Source: Asterias amurensis
Lineage: Eukaryota; Echinodermata; Asteroidea; Forcipulatida; Asteriidae
DNA length: 64,000 bases
Assembly: GCF_032118995.1 (NCBI RefSeq)
Contig: NC_092661.1
Span: 9,672,494-9,736,493, forward strand
Direction: 5' to 3'
Below the pieces are notes generated by a model. It was given only the letters and a program-made list of their open reading frames with translations, was not told the DNA's origin and did not search any database. The stretch's first letter is position 1. Each line of letters opens with the position of its first letter. Position numbers and translations under genes: made by a program. Shown here piece after piece: positions 30,290 through 43,700 of the stretch.

Positions 30290-30784
30290 CTTAAAAATAA
30301 ATGAGTTATTCCTGGGGTGGAAAAGTCTTCCTATAGGGGCCCTATGTCAAAATATTCTTCATTGTCACAAAATATAATAAAGCCAAATCTTATTTTGTGC
30401 TGATTAATAAGATTTCCATTCCTATATGTAATAATTACCACTAGTTTTTTATTGTAATTTATTTATTATCATATTAACAGCAATATTAGCGCCAATAAGA
30501 GGATATGATACGATGATGAAAAATTTTAATTTTTAGATGTGGAAGGGGAAAAATCCCCAAAACACACACATTCAAATATGAGCTTGAATCCCAATCCACA
30601 TCCTAAGGTCTGAGTTGAGATGCGAACTAGGGTCCACCATGGAGCAATAAACTCCATGGGTCCACAGAGAGGTGCAAAGGCAGAAAAAGGAACTGGGCCA
30701 ACCTTGAGTCATACACTTAATACAAACACCCAAGTACACCACTTTGACAAAAATACAACCCGATTGTTTTCATCAACAGTAAGC

Positions 30785-30790
30785 TTTATT
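30785..30790 (-). promoter_or_regulatory. Candidate distal poly(A) signal of SOBP
   Basis: AATAAA on the minus strand in the context CACAATAAAGCTTACTG, 8 kb past the SOBP stop. No convincing gene was found between it and SOBP, so a very long 3' UTR is possible. Nearer signals exist and were not separable by eye. Confidence 0.3.
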
Positions 30791-31000
30791 GTGCATTGGC
30801 AACATTTACTGCAACAAAATAATAGTATAATAGTAAGTCCATACAATGTACCTCAGATCACAGCATCAATCATGTATGTGTAGCAAGATCTAGTGCAGTA
30901 ATAATCAAGTGTTTAACAGCATCTCTGTATAACCCAGCCGTTTGTTTTTGTTTGTATACTTTTTAGTTATTCCAGTTCAGTCCCAAGTTTTAAGAATTGT

Positions 31001-31189
31001 CCCAGGTCGAAATTCCAGTTGAACCTAGTTAAACTGGGTTTAACTGGAACTAGTTGAAACCAGTTGATAAACTGGTTAAACACAGTTAAAACCAGTTAGT
31101 TTAATATGGAAAATGGACGAGTTTGATCACTATCCAGTTGAACCAGTTGACCCCAGTTAACTAGGTTCAACTGGAATTTTGACCTGGGG
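31001..31189. mobile_element. Hairpin MITE with CCAGGTCGAAATTCCAG ends
   Basis: CCCAGGTCGAAATTCCAGTT and its near-complement at 31165-31189 enclose repeated AACTGG/CCAGTT units. Non-coding. Confidence 0.8.
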
Positions 31190-32057
31190 TATCTTTGGAC
31201 TGGACTAGGTTTTGAAACAGAACCATGTAAAGTTTAGTTCTCATCCCAAATTTGTAATAAGCACAACTTGCTGAGAACAAACAAAAATGTTGCCTAGTTG
31301 AAACAGTTAACCAGTCCAATTTCAAAAAGTTTACACTGTTGCCACTGGTTCCCACATCATTCAATGCTGGGCAAAGAATTTTGTTAATCAGTCTTTCTGC
31401 TAAGCAGCTTTATGAAATGGTGGCATAAATTTAACAAGTTTTTAGAATACTGTCTGAATCTGAATTATTTAGTCGGCAAAGCATCTTATAGAATACAAAC
31501 ATCACATACACTTTTTACAGGTAAAGTATACCCTTTGGTTTGGGAACCATTTTGATTGTTGTAATCATACATAAATAGTATAAAATAAAACTAGATGTGA
31601 AAATTAACATTTTAAAAAAGTGGTAGCGTTTTTGAGATTTTTCAGAAAATCTTGAGCAAAGAAGTCGATGAAGACTTCAGCTTCAGACAATGGAAAAAAT
31701 ATCCCTAATAGGACAAAAAATGTGTGCATTAATTTTGATCACATCACATTCATGACATATTATTATAAAACAATTGAAATGTCAGTTGTGTTGCACAGAT
31801 GAGATTGGATGAAAGTGGCTTTTGAGTTGGGTCCCTCCTTTCTGGGACAAGAATGTTTGCAAATTTAGGAGGTTTACTAACAAGCTAGACTTTGTGCATC
31901 AATAGAAAAACAACAGTACAGGATTGGTCACAACATGGACTATTTCTTCCTCCCTTTGGTCATTGCTTCATCTCTCAAGAAAATTTGAAGGCTCAAAGGA
32001 AGTTTTAAGAAAATCCATTTATCAGGACAAATCCAAAGCAATAAATAATGCCAGGAC

Positions 32058-32226
32058 CTAATCTCATGGAGCTGGTTAAGCAAAAACTATCTCTTAACAA
32101 TTTTCTGCTAAGCAGAAATGAGCAGGGTAACATCCACAAATTGTACATGTGGCATTGTAGTTTGGCTGGTAACCTTGCAACATTTGATTGTGCTTAACTA
32201 CATTTTGTGATTAAGCAGCTCTACAG
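32058..32226. mobile_element. Family E MITE
   Basis: CTCATGGAGCTGGTTAAGCA and TTAAGCAGCTCTACAG ends, with TTTTCTGCTAAGCAGAAATG and GGTAACCTTGCAAC inside. Other copies: 38497-38692, 58035-58228 and a diverged one at 9780-9960. Confidence 0.7.
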
Positions 32227-33090
32227 TGCAAGCAAAAACGCCACAGACATTTGTTAAAATCAAGCTACATTTATCTTGTTGAAGTCCCTATGTAACCTTT
32301 GAACCAGTCAAGGCTAAAAACTTGTATAATAATTAGCTGGTGGAATGGCGAGCACATGGCATATCTCTGACAAACCGTGTGATCATTTTGAACTGATTTT
32401 ATACTCGAACTAATAACATGTTATGTGGTTGTTGCTGGGCAGGTAAATTATGATTGTTCCATAAAACAATTTCAAAAGTAAAAAAAACAAAAAAGTCACA
32501 AGATACAGGCATGATTGGGGCCTTTGAAAAACAAGAAAGGAGAGTGTGTTACCGAGTACAAAGGTTGACATACATACATCTAGTGCAAGCTAGCTTTTAT
32601 AAACGTTTCAGGAAATTAAACAACAATTTAATTTGCTGACTTTTCTGACGGCGAAAACATCAGAAAAATCAGATTTAGGTAAGAAGAATATCATGCCTGA
32701 GAATACATTCGAATGAAATCACACAATATTCATTCAATGTATGTTTGTAGGTGATCGACAATTTGATGGATGCTGTACCATGGCATGAATTTTAAAACAT
32801 GTAATTTAAAGTAGCCACAATTCTTTAAAAAAAAAAGTCTTAGAACTTTGGTTTCTTCTAAACAATACTCATAATATTGAATATTCTTTCTTCAAAATAT
32901 ACAGCTATCTGTACAATGAAATCTACAATGTGCCTTTTTTTTGTACTTGACATTTTAACACATTTAACAAACATTAATAATCTTCTATCAAAAATATGAT
33001 TTTCAGAAACTACATTGAAAGCCAATACTGATAATGTACAGCAGTTTCATGTTGACAAGTAGGCTACAGAGACACACAATAGCTACAAAT

Positions 33091-33329
33091 ATGGAAAGGT
33101 TTGCGGTAACACCATGTAATAACTATCTCTAATGAGTTGGGGTGGTTCTGAAAAGAACCGTTGGTTGAACTCTTCGTTTCGATCAGTATGCTCTGATCGT
33201 CTTCCGCTTTCTCCAGAAGACGATCAGAGCATACTGATCGAAGCGTCGAGTTAAACCAGCGGATCTTTTCAGAACCACCCCAACTCATTAGAGATAGTTA
33301 TTACATGGTGTTACCGCAAACCTTTCCAT
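33091..33329. mobile_element. Near-perfect 239-bp palindrome
   Basis: Arms of about 112 bp start ATGGAAAGGTTTGCGGTAAC at 33091 and end in its complement at 33329, around a loop of about 10 nt near 33208. Only a few mismatches are visible, so it is young or maintained. It belongs to the GTTTGCGGTAACACC family. Confidence 0.88.
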
Positions 33330-33484
33330 ATTGTATTTCCACCATGCAAAGTTTCAAATCCTAATTAGCTACAAATAAATAGTCAAACTGAACAACAAAG
33401 AGCTCTATCAGATTTCTTAATTACATTTGCAGTAAGGCATGAGATAATTTTTATTTGTATTATTTTGCCTTGATCTTGGGTTTT

Positions 33485-33790
33485 AAAGGCACTGGAAACC
33501 TTTGTAATTGTCAAAGACCAGTATTCTCACTTGGAGTATCTCAATATTGTATGCATACAAATAAAATAACAAATCTGTGAAAATTTGGGCTCAACTGGTC
33601 ATCGAAGTTGCAAGAAAATAATGAAAGAAAAAACACCCTTGTTTCATGAAAAAAGCTTCAGGCCTGAAGTATTTTTCAGATTCAAAGAGAGTCGTTTCTC
33701 ACAATGTTTTATACCATCAACCATGTCAACAGCTATCCTTTGCTTGTTATCAAGTAAGTTTTTAAGCTTAAAGTGTCCAGTGCCTAGCGG
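33485..33790. mobile_element. Family A MITE
   Basis: Starts TTTAAAGGCACTGGAAACC and ends AAAGTGTCCAGTGCCTAG, with the CTTCAGGCCTGAAG hairpin. Confidence 0.75.
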
Positions 33791-35167
33791 TATGGCATAT
33801 GGCCCAGTATCCTTACTGTGCAAGTCCTGTGCATATATTTAAAGTTCTGGGACTATCTTGTTTTAGAACAAATGAGTTTGACTTAATTCTATCTCTTCAA
33901 CTTTTTGTTTACCATAATAAAAAGTTAAATAATATTTTGGAAAAATAAAAATGCATTCATGAAGTATATGAAAGTTAAATACATTTTAAACAATTCAGCA
34001 CAGTTAACAATATTTAGAAACCTCATGAACAAGATACAAAACGATACCCCGTGGTCATTGTGTCTACTATCTACATAAGACATCATGAATACCGATATAC
34101 CAAGAATAGGGGCCCGACTACTCTCCCTTCAAGCCTCTATAATGGCAACATTGGCCCTTTTTGCAACTGCTTCGCTTTCCTGTTTCAGGCACTGTAATGA
34201 AAGCGCACTCTTTCTTATTATCTAACAGAGCTTGAAGCCCTAGCCCAGTTCAAAGAGGGCTATAAGGTTTATCGCGATTCAGAACCCCAATGCGTTATGG
34301 GTAAGCAGATGGGGCATTTGCTACCGCGGTGTATGTTGTCATGCACGACGTGCGCACACATGGCTTATATCTTTTTATGGTTCAACAGCACCCTCCCTTG
34401 ATATTTTGCTATCCTCGAAAGGGGAAACAAAATAAGAATGCTCTCTTCCATTCATGATGATGTACGTGTACAATTTGTTTGTTCTCGCCAACATACTATT
34501 ACTAAAAAATCAGTGATGAAATTTCCAAGTGGTGAATACATACATGAACATAATGATTATGTTCTTGACGTTTGTGTGTGACTGCAAAAAAAAATCACAA
34601 TTTTATTATGAACAAAGGGGAAACTGACTGGTTGTGTTTTACTATTATCGGTTACAATTTTCATTAAAAATCGTTGGACTGTACACAAGTTTCAAAACAG
34701 TATCATAATATTGCACATCAAATCAAAAGTGTCTCTAGGTTTTTTTTTTTCAAGACTGTAAAAAAACAAAAGAGTTCCAAGTAATAAAAACAAATGGTCA
34801 AAGTAGACACTTGGCTTGCGCATGTACTCATAAATATTTATGTTAAAGGGTTGTTAATAAAAAATGAAACTAATTTACGGTATTTATTTATCTTTGGTTT
34901 TTGGTCATAGCACAATGAGAAAGTGTAGATACTTTCAGTTGACAGCTCAAGACAAAGCCCAGACACACCCTTAGCCCAGCTTAACCCAGAAACACAAGCT
35001 GTAATAACACATTCTTACCCCATCTACACCCAATTAAAGAAAACAATTCTGCTGAGAAAGAGCCCAAGGCCATGATGTATGTGTCTTACTTAATTCTGTA
35101 GTCACAAAAACATTAGCCTTTTTGAGGTATGGTGGACAATATAGGAGTACATGCACATGGCTCTGCT

Positions 35168-35502
35168 TACTAAAGCAAAGAATTGGCGCTAACCAAAGCA
35201 GGGAATTCTGCACTTTCATCAAGCGTGTTTCACGGGTTAGCAGGAAATTTTGGCTTGTTCGAGGCAGACTCCACGTTACTAGACAATCTATGCTTACACA
35301 GCGAGGGCAAGCGAAGAATGGTGATCGTAAGCAAAGAATTAGGCGGTAAGCAGAGCCATGAAATTGGGCCCAGGGGTCGATTTTCACAATGACTTACATG
35401 TAGGACTACTCCCAGCTTAGTCCTAGGAGATATTTAACAAAAAATGAAGGCTAGTGCTAAGTTACGATAAGACTAGTCTTAACTCTTTGTGAAATCCACA
35501 CC
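35168..35502. mobile_element. Family C MITE directly joined to a family D MITE
   Basis: Family C spans 35168-35371, ending GCCATGAAATTGGGCC. Family D follows without a gap from GGGGTCGATTTTCACAATG to TTTGTGAAATCCACACC. Confidence 0.7.
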
Positions 35503-36424
35503 TGCTCTTTTGGCTAAGAGCTAACACACAACCAGATGTAAGAAATTGCATCAAACTCCAGTGTGTGGCATGCAGTATTTGGTCATAAAACGCAGTTGTG
35601 AAAAGATGTAAATATGTGTATGTATAGGCATTGCCCGGAAAGCTGGTGGACTTAACTTGTTGCGAGACGAAGTCACATGGGAACTATCCACAAAGTGTGG
35701 TGCAACTTTGGTTTCCTTAAGTAGGTATAACATAAATGCTAACAATTGGTAGAAATAACATTATCTCCAACAGTGAGTATTGATTTTGTACAAACAAATA
35801 ATGTCGCACTATTAATAGAGTGACATTGTGCACACACTAATCTGAGAAATGTGAGAGGGGGGGGGGGGGGAGTTAAGAAGTGCAATATCATAAGCAAACT
35901 TTGCCCAAACAAGAAAGGAAAGCACCAGTTTTGAGACTTGTGTTTGTAAATTTTTACACAATTAAGAAACAAGTCCAGCGAAATTAACTGATGAATGAAT
36001 GCCCGGTTAACTCAACTTGAGTTTCACAACATACAAAGGGATGACCTACTAATGCATAAACGATATGATTATTTCAATATTTAGATTTTTTTACCTGATA
36101 TCTTTAATAAATAGAAATAATTTAAACTTCAAATTAATTTCCTTTCTGTTTTGGGTGTTCCTTGATCACATATTTCAGAATTAGATTTCTCTTCATTTCA
36201 AACAAAACCTTTCAGGTCACTTATAATCATATTTAAATTACTTCATTTAAACACACAGGGGCCAATTCTTGTGCCCTTTAAAGCATATAATCCCATAAGC
36301 CCTAAGCACAGAATTCAGCGGTAAGCACAATTATGAATTATTAAAAGAACCCAGTACACTTATCGCTGATAAACTTGGGGTTCGCCCAGTGTTTCTGGCA
36401 TCCAATTTGGCTATGCCTTACCTG

Positions 36425-36562
36425 GGCTCAGTTTCACAAAGCAATACAATCCATCGTAAGACAAATTGTCAGTATCACCATAGTGATTTGTATTGTGTCA
36501 TCACACATAACTACGATTGGTTTGCAGTTAAGATCAATCTTAGCTCTTTGTGAAATCATCAC
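36425..36562. mobile_element. Family D-related palindrome
   Basis: CTCAGTTTCACAAAGCAATA and TAGCTCTTTGTGAAATC ends around an interior unlike other family D copies (ATACAATCC / TAGTGATTTGTATTG). Confidence 0.55.
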
Positions 36563-36724
36563 CCTCACCCCAAGTCGTGCACATATTTAGATGTGTGAAC
36601 AGAATTTATCCAAAAAATTTTCATCTCAAATTAATTAAACTAGCAAAATTATTTCCCAACACAATTTGTTGCCACTTCCAGAGAGGCAATGATAGACACA
36701 CCAAACGAGGTGGATATACTTTAC

Positions 36725-37109
36725 TTAAAGACAGTAGACACTATTGGTAATTGTCAAAGACCAGTCTTCTCTCTAGGTGTTCTCAACATATACATAAAAT
36801 AACAAACCTGTGAAAATTTGAGCTCAATCGGTCGTCGAAGTTGCAAGATAATAATGAAAGAAACAACACTCTTGTCACACGAAGTTGTGTGCTTTTAGAT
36901 GGTTGATTTCATGACCTCAAATTCTAAACTTGAGGTCTCAAAATCAAAATCGTGGAAAAATACTTCTTTCTCAAAAACTATGTCACTTCAGAGGGAGCCG
37001 TTTCTCACAATGTTTTATACCATCAACCTCTCCCTATTACTCATTACCAAGTAAAGTTTTATGCTAATAATTATTTTGAGTAATTACCAATAGTGTCCAC
37101 TGCCTTTAA
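36725..37109. mobile_element. Family A MITE, full-length, TTAA at both ends
   Basis: TTAA at 36725-36728 and 37106-37109. Ends AGACAGTAGACACTATTGG and CCAATAGTGTCCACTGCCT. Internal hairpin at the CTCAAATTCTAAACTTGAG segment. Confidence 0.88.
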
Positions 37110-37177
37110 GTTCTGTTGTTTAAGTTTTTCACTGAATTTTAACACACATTGTAATTTCACTAAGTTTTTATATTACT

Positions 37178-37250
37178 CAGCGCCTTGAGTACCTTGTTTG
37201 GTAGATATATGCGCTATATAAGTCTTCAATGTTATTATTAGACTTTAAAA
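37178..37250 (+). mobile_element. Retroelement 3' end with ATT-rich tail
   Basis: CAGCGCCTTGAGTACCTTG then GCGCTATATAAGTCTTC and a short ATT tail, matching 19840-19915. No ORF remains. Confidence 0.55.
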
Positions 37251-37949
37251 ATATTATTGTAATAGCACTGAGTTTAAAAGCACAGCTTGATGGCTGCCTT
37301 AGAGATTTTATGTCTAGAGTGCAAGTTACGTGCAAGGCCTTGGCGCCCCTTCAAAAGGTTTCCAAATTGAAAATAGCCTTGCCCTCTCGAAGATGAAATT
37401 CATGACCAGCACAGACAGTAGATTCATCACTCTGTAGGGTTACGTGCAAGGCAAGGTTACGTTTTAAAACCACATTTTGAAAATGGTAGTTGGGGATTTT
37501 AGAAAATGAAATTCTGCAATTGAGTGCATTTTTCTGCAAAGGAAATTTTTGTTACGAAGCAACAGCCCCTCCATTTACGCAGGATTGTTCTTTTGTTTAC
37601 AGATTTTGTAAACCAAATTCCTTTAGTCTTTGACTTGTTATTTGGTGATGTAGTTTTTGATATATTGTTTAAAAAAAACAAAAAACTACTTAACAATATC
37701 GTCAATGAAAACAAAAAAAAAGCAACTGAATACTTTTTATTGTTGATTGACACATTTTCAATACTTTAAAGACACACACATTCACAGGCTGGTCTTCCTG
37801 ATCAGTCTTGGTTCACACTTGTTTTAAAATAAAGGTCAAATTCACGAACTCAAAACCAACGCTCAGCGTTTTGGACGGGACCATTCCCCACACCCATTGG
37901 GAATGTTCAGCACTTTGCAAATAAATCATTGTTGACTTTGTTAGGTTTC

Positions 37950-38117
37950 GGCCGTCAATTTCACAAAACTCTTCCTAACTTAGAATTACTCTTATGACTT
38001 AGGACGAGTCCCAACCCTGCACTGTAACACGCAGACCTTAAGATTAATCCTAAGTTAGGACGAGTAACTCGTCCTAACTCGAGATAAGACGAGTCCTAAC
38101 TCTTTGTGAAATCGACG
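37950..38117. mobile_element. Family D palindromic MITE
   Basis: CCGTCAATTTCACAAAACTC and GTGAAATCGACGG ends with AAGTTAGGACGAGTAACTCG inside. Confidence 0.78.
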
Positions 38118-38496
38118 GCAGGCATGCTTGGCCCCATGGCCAGCATGGTAAGTATGGCTGTGTGCATTACTACACATTAAAACTCATCCAAATCAACACT
38201 AATCTGAGAAAGAAAACACAGATTTGGAAAATTTGGGGTAGTTGGGGTTTAAGATTTCTACCAAAGGTCCTTTCATCCTTTAAATAATAAAATGTCTACT
38301 ACTGTACAAGCTGCCACTGAAGATGGGATAAAGTAATAAAATTAAAATGCACTTGGTTCCTTTGAATAAAAGCAAGATTTTCAATATCACTTGTAAGCTT
38401 CAACCAGGGGTAGTTTAAAAACAAGGATGTGAACGTGGCAATAGGCAAGATAGGCAGAACAGGGTAAGAGGTGGGCTTTATAACTAGCATACCAGG

Positions 38497-38692
38497 GGCC
38501 AATTTCAAAGAGCTGCTTAAGCAAAAAATTTGGCTAAGCACGAAAATAGGTTGCTTATTTTACACATATACACATATACACATTGCTTGTGACTGGTATT
38601 GAGCTATTGTTTACTTAGCATAACAATTTAGTATGGATTATTTTGCTTTAAGCAGAATTTTGTGCTTAATCAGCTCTATGAAATCGGGCCCT
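38497..38692. mobile_element. Family E MITE, 86 bp past the SOBP stop
   Basis: GGGGCCAATTTCAAAGAGCT through CTATGAAATCGGGCCC. Because of its position it would be transcribed in the SOBP 3' UTR. Confidence 0.75.
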
Positions 38693-38777
38693 GGTCAGAA
38701 ACCTTGTAGTTACTGGAATTAAATCTGTGGTGCTGTAATAAACTTCCTACATTTTGTTACCCAAAGGCTGCGTTTAA

Positions 38778-40789
38778 TCAGATATGATTTAAACACTGCC
38801 GTTTGCTCTCCGGTTCCTTTGAGTCTTCGTCCTCAGAATCAATGACCAGAGCATGCGACTCGCCTCTTTGAGGAGAAGGCTGCTCGTCCTCATACCCTTC
38901 CTCTTTCCCGGCCTGATTCCTACAGCTTCTCTGAGTGTTGGAGGAGGTGGAGGAACAGTAGCTGGGCGAGGAGTAACCATCGGTCAACTCCGGAAGCTTA
39001 TCCATGTGATTTGGCTCCGTGTACCGAAGCCTGCTCAGGCTTTGGCAGCGGCGCAGATCATCCTGGAGGCTTGGAGCTCTCCCGACCTCCGTGAGGTTCA
39101 GAGCTGACTGTGAGAGGCGTTTCGTTAAGTGGCAGCGCAGGGCTTCACGTACCTTGGCGGAAGACTCGCCGCTGAGATGTGTATGCTCATCGGATCTCAA
39201 GCTGCTTTCTCGGTGGGTACTGATGTTGTTGCTGCTTTGACTGTGGCAGTCCGGATCTCTCTCCATCCTGGGGACTCTGTGAACTGATTTGGAAGTGGAT
39301 TCTTCTGGCGGCCTGGCGAGGCTTAGGTCCATGCTGGCACTACGCTGCAGCGTCTTGTACTTAAATAAGGGCTGCCAGGCCTTATGTCGTCTGTCGGTAT
39401 AGCTGGATGGTTCATTTGTCCTGGCGTAGTTCATTGAATCCCCTTGTTGCAAAAGTCCTTGGAAATGTTTACTCCCCGTGGTAGTGCTCAGCAGATTGGG
39501 TTCAGCTTGTTTATGCAGTAACGATTCATGAAATAGTGTATGAGGATATTTACTAAAGTCTAGGCTGCTGGACATAACCCCTGGAGTTTGAGTTGATGAA
39601 CTGCTTGCTGTATTTTCTTCAGAGCCTGAAGAGGTGCACGTGCTTGAGTTTGCCTTATTTGGGCTACGTCTACCAGCAGCCATTGCGGCTCTCATGGCAT
39701 GAAATTTGTCTACTGGCACTGGTATCGGTATAGGTATGGGAAAAGGTACAGGAATAAAAATGGGTTGAGGTACCATAACTGTTACAGGTGGCAGAAGGTG
39801 ACTCGAGCTAGCTCTTGGGGGCTGAGAGCTTTCATATGAGTTCAGGTCAGGGAGTTTCTGAGGAAATACTGATGATGAAGTTGTTGAAGCTGAGGGCTTA
39901 ACATATGAGGGCGAGGTGACTGGAAGGCCAAGTTGTGGTACCTGGGACACTGGGTGCTGCTGGCGCGGAACGGCGTACCCTGGAACTTGTCTCACCACCG
40001 GAGGCCAGTGCGTGCCCCTGACCACTACCGGTGGGCGGGCAACAAGTTGTGAATTTCCAACCCCTGGCTGAAGAATAGTTTGTAGTCCATACACCTGCCC
40101 TGATGGGGGGTTGGACGGGGACACCCTGCTGGAAAAAGCATTTGGTGAGGTTGCTGTCAGAGTGCCACCTTTCTGGCGTGGACTGGCTGACGTAACCTTT
40201 GGAGCTATAGCGACATGTTGCACCCCTACTATAGTTCGGTTAGAATGCTGTTTTGATTTGGTAGTTTGGATAAAAGCCATGGGCAGCTGCTTCTCCGATC
40301 CTGCAGCAGCAGGTTGAAGTCCATTTCCGAGAGAGTGTGATTGTGGACTGCTGTCTACTGCCACACTCAGCATCATATTCCCTTCACCTCCTTCAGCTCC
40401 TCTCTCAATCTCATCTGAGCTGTTCCCTGCCGCCGCACCACCCTGCTCACTACCGCCTGGGTCAGCCCCAGAGCTGGACTCCATGGACGAAGACCCCAAC
40501 ACATGAGTCTCATGACAGAAGGCGTCCATCTTGTACTGGTTCAGACACTTCTCGCTGCAGAACTGGAGCTTTCGCTCCCCGTCTTGAAAATCGATGTACT
40601 CTTTTGTGTGGCGAATGTGGCGACACCAGTAGCACATTTTACTCCGTTTGAAGTAGGCCCTGCGACAGGCGGCAAAGCATTTCTCGCTACAGAAAGCTTT
40701 GGATTCAGTGGCAGTGTTGAGCGTGTAACGTTTAAACCCAAAATGTTGACACCATGCGCAAACAATCTCAAATTCTGATGCTGGATTCT
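38778..40789 (-). CDS. SOBP: SOBP terminal exon with both FCS zinc fingers
   Basis: Acceptor CTTTGCAG at 40792-40790, stop TGA at 38780-38778. This one 2012-nt exon carries both fingers, the Pro/Ser-rich region and the C-terminus (670 residues). Confidence 0.96.
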
Positions 40790-43700
40790 CTGCAAAGCAG
40801 GGAAGAAATATCAAACAAATTATAAAATTTAGTTGTGGACATATCTGGTATGAAATTACTTTTGACAACGACAAAAACATGTTCTTTGTGTAATGAACTT
40901 GCTATAGAAAAGACATTACAAAAGTATTAGACTCTCTACAGAAAATGGCATCAAAACAGGTATGTTAATTACATACTTACAGTATACAGACGTTTCTTAA
41001 AGGCACTGGACATTATTGGTTATTTATTCAAAATAATTTGTAGCACAAAAACTTACTTGGTAAGTGATAAACGGCTCTCTATGAAGTAACATACTTTTTG
41101 AGAAAGAGGTAATTTCTCACTCAAATATTAAAATACTTCATTCTGTTCAAAGCCTTTTATTAGGCACCTATTAGCAAAGAAATGTTTGCAGGCTAACAAG
41201 GGTTTTTTCCTTTATTATTCTCTTGCAACTTCGATGACCAATTGAGTCAAAATTTTCACAGATTTGTTATTTTATGCATAATGTATGACAATTGTTTGAC
41301 AATTACCAAAGGTGTCCAGCCGTCGATTTCACAAAGAGTTAGGACTCGTCTTATCTCGAGTTAGGATGAGTAACTCGTCCTTACTAAGGATTAAGCTTAA
41401 GGTCTGCATGCTACAGCGCAGGTTGGGACTCGTCCTAAGTCCTACGATTAGTCTGAAGTTAGGAAGAGTTTTGTGAAATCGACGGCAGTGCCTTTAATTT
41501 GAGTTTGAACTGTGGTCCAGACAGTGAATGTTGCTGATGTCTCTGGTACATGTTTCAATATATTTACCTCCGTCACTGCATTCCCAGGATGTGCTTACAG
41601 CCGTGCCAGAGTTGTTACTATGGTCGTCCAAAGTGGGTGAGTTGGGTCCACTGTACTGGTTGTTACTACACCCAGGGGGAGGCTTAATGTCATTTAAGCC
41701 GTCGTCCGCCTCTTGCTTGATACTGATGACATCATCGGGGGTCTCCGCTACAAAATACAGAAGAGAACGATCACGATTAGGGTTTGTTTTAACAAAATTA
41801 ATATTACTAATATTCTCAAACAGCATATCCTCTGTCCGATGTGTCATAATAATAATAATAAGAATAATAATAATAACAATAATAATTATAACAACAAAGT
41901 TTGATAAAGCACACATATCCACAAAAAATCTCAGGGCACCATTACCAAAGAAAAAAAAACCCGGTCATTTACTGTTCCCCTGGCGTAGTAAACCTTACGT
42001 ATGAGCACAGCGAAGTATGAACAATTTGGGAACAGGGGAAACAAGATCCCTTGTACATCAAAACATACAAACTTTTGTTTTAAAGGCAGCGGATACTATT
42101 GGTAATTACTCAAAATAATTATTAGCATAAAACCTTACTTGGTAACAAGTAATGGGGAGAGGTTGGTAGTATAAAACATTGTGAGAAACAGCTCCCTCTG
42201 AAGTGGAGTAGTTTTCAAGAAAGAAGTAATTTTCCACGAATTTGATTTCGAGACCTCAAGTTTAGAATTTGAGGTCTCGAAATCAAGCATCTGAAAGCAC
42301 ACAACTTCGTGTGACAAGGGTGTTTTTTCTTTCATAGTTATCGTGCAAATCCGACGACCAATCAAGCTAAAATTTTCACAGGTTTGTTATTTTATGCATA
42401 TGTTGAGAAACAGCAAGTGAGAAGACTGGTCTTTGACATTTACCGATAGTGTCCACTGGCTTTAAAGGGAAGGTACATGTCCATGTTTGGTAATTACTCA
42501 AAACAAATACTAACTTAAAAAACTGACTTGGTAACAAGCATTGGAGAGCTGTTGATAGTATTAAACAATGTGGGAAACAACTCCCTCTGAAGTAACAAAG
42601 TTTTTGAGAAAGAGGTAATTTCTCACTCTCTCTGTATTTTGTTTTTATTTTATTGTTACCCTCCCCAGGGTTATGGGGTGTGTTCCAGTTTGGAATAAAA
42701 CATAATACAATACAATACAATACTAAAATATTAAAAGAAATTCCTATCTGAAAGCACACAGATTCGTCCAACAAGTGTGTTTTTTCTTTCATAATTTTCT
42801 CGCAACTTCAATGACCAATTGAGCCCAAATTTTTTCAAGTGAGAACACTGGTCTTTGACAATTACCAAACAGTGCCTTTAAAGACAATAGCCCTAAGTTA
42901 GGACGTGAAATTGTACACTTCAACTTTTTTTACTGATGCAAAGTTGGATTACGTTTTGTTTCTCTCTCCTGGGCTTCATCTTCCTTGAAATGATTTAAGT
43001 GCAGCTCTCTTGTCATCCCTTCATCCACTTTCTCATATCCGTAGATAGCAAGCAGCTCATTCATTGTGTCTTCTGCATAGTCCTGTGCAGTGAGGAAAAT
43101 GGATACAGTCTTAAATTATAAATATACTATAATAACAGTGACTTCTTATTACGCGTGCATATCCATCACTCAGTGGTGTTCAGGGCACTCTAACATTTTC
43201 ATGCAAGGTATGTAGGACTACGTTTGAATTACGAGACCTACTCCTATTATGCTGACAATCAAACCAGGAACACCGGGGCGAACCCCTTCTCTTTTCGCAA
43301 AGTGCACTGGGTTCTTTTACCTGCGTTACACAACACACGGGACCAACAGCTTTACGTCCCATCCGAAGGACAAAGCATCATGGTTAAGTGCCTTGCTTAG
43401 GGATACAGGTGCCACGACTGGGACTCAGACCCCCATTCTGCTGATCAGAAATGCTAGATTTTGAATCCAGAGCTCTTTACCGCTAAGACATGACACGCCG
43501 TAATCAAACAAACCCATAGATTAATCAATACACAGAGTGATTGTCCCTATCCATTATTTTTCCTAAAATAAACAAAAACCGTGTTGCACATTTCCATATT
43601 TATGTTTTCCACAATTGCACATAGTTAATGACAACTGGGGGAGAAATCTCTGCAAAAAATGTTGGGCTTCTAGTTGAAAAATAATTTTACCTCCTGATAC

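Noticed and set aside
33064-33288. 74-codon minus-strand frame MSWGGSEKIRWF...
   Set aside because: Translation through one arm and the loop of the 239-bp palindrome.
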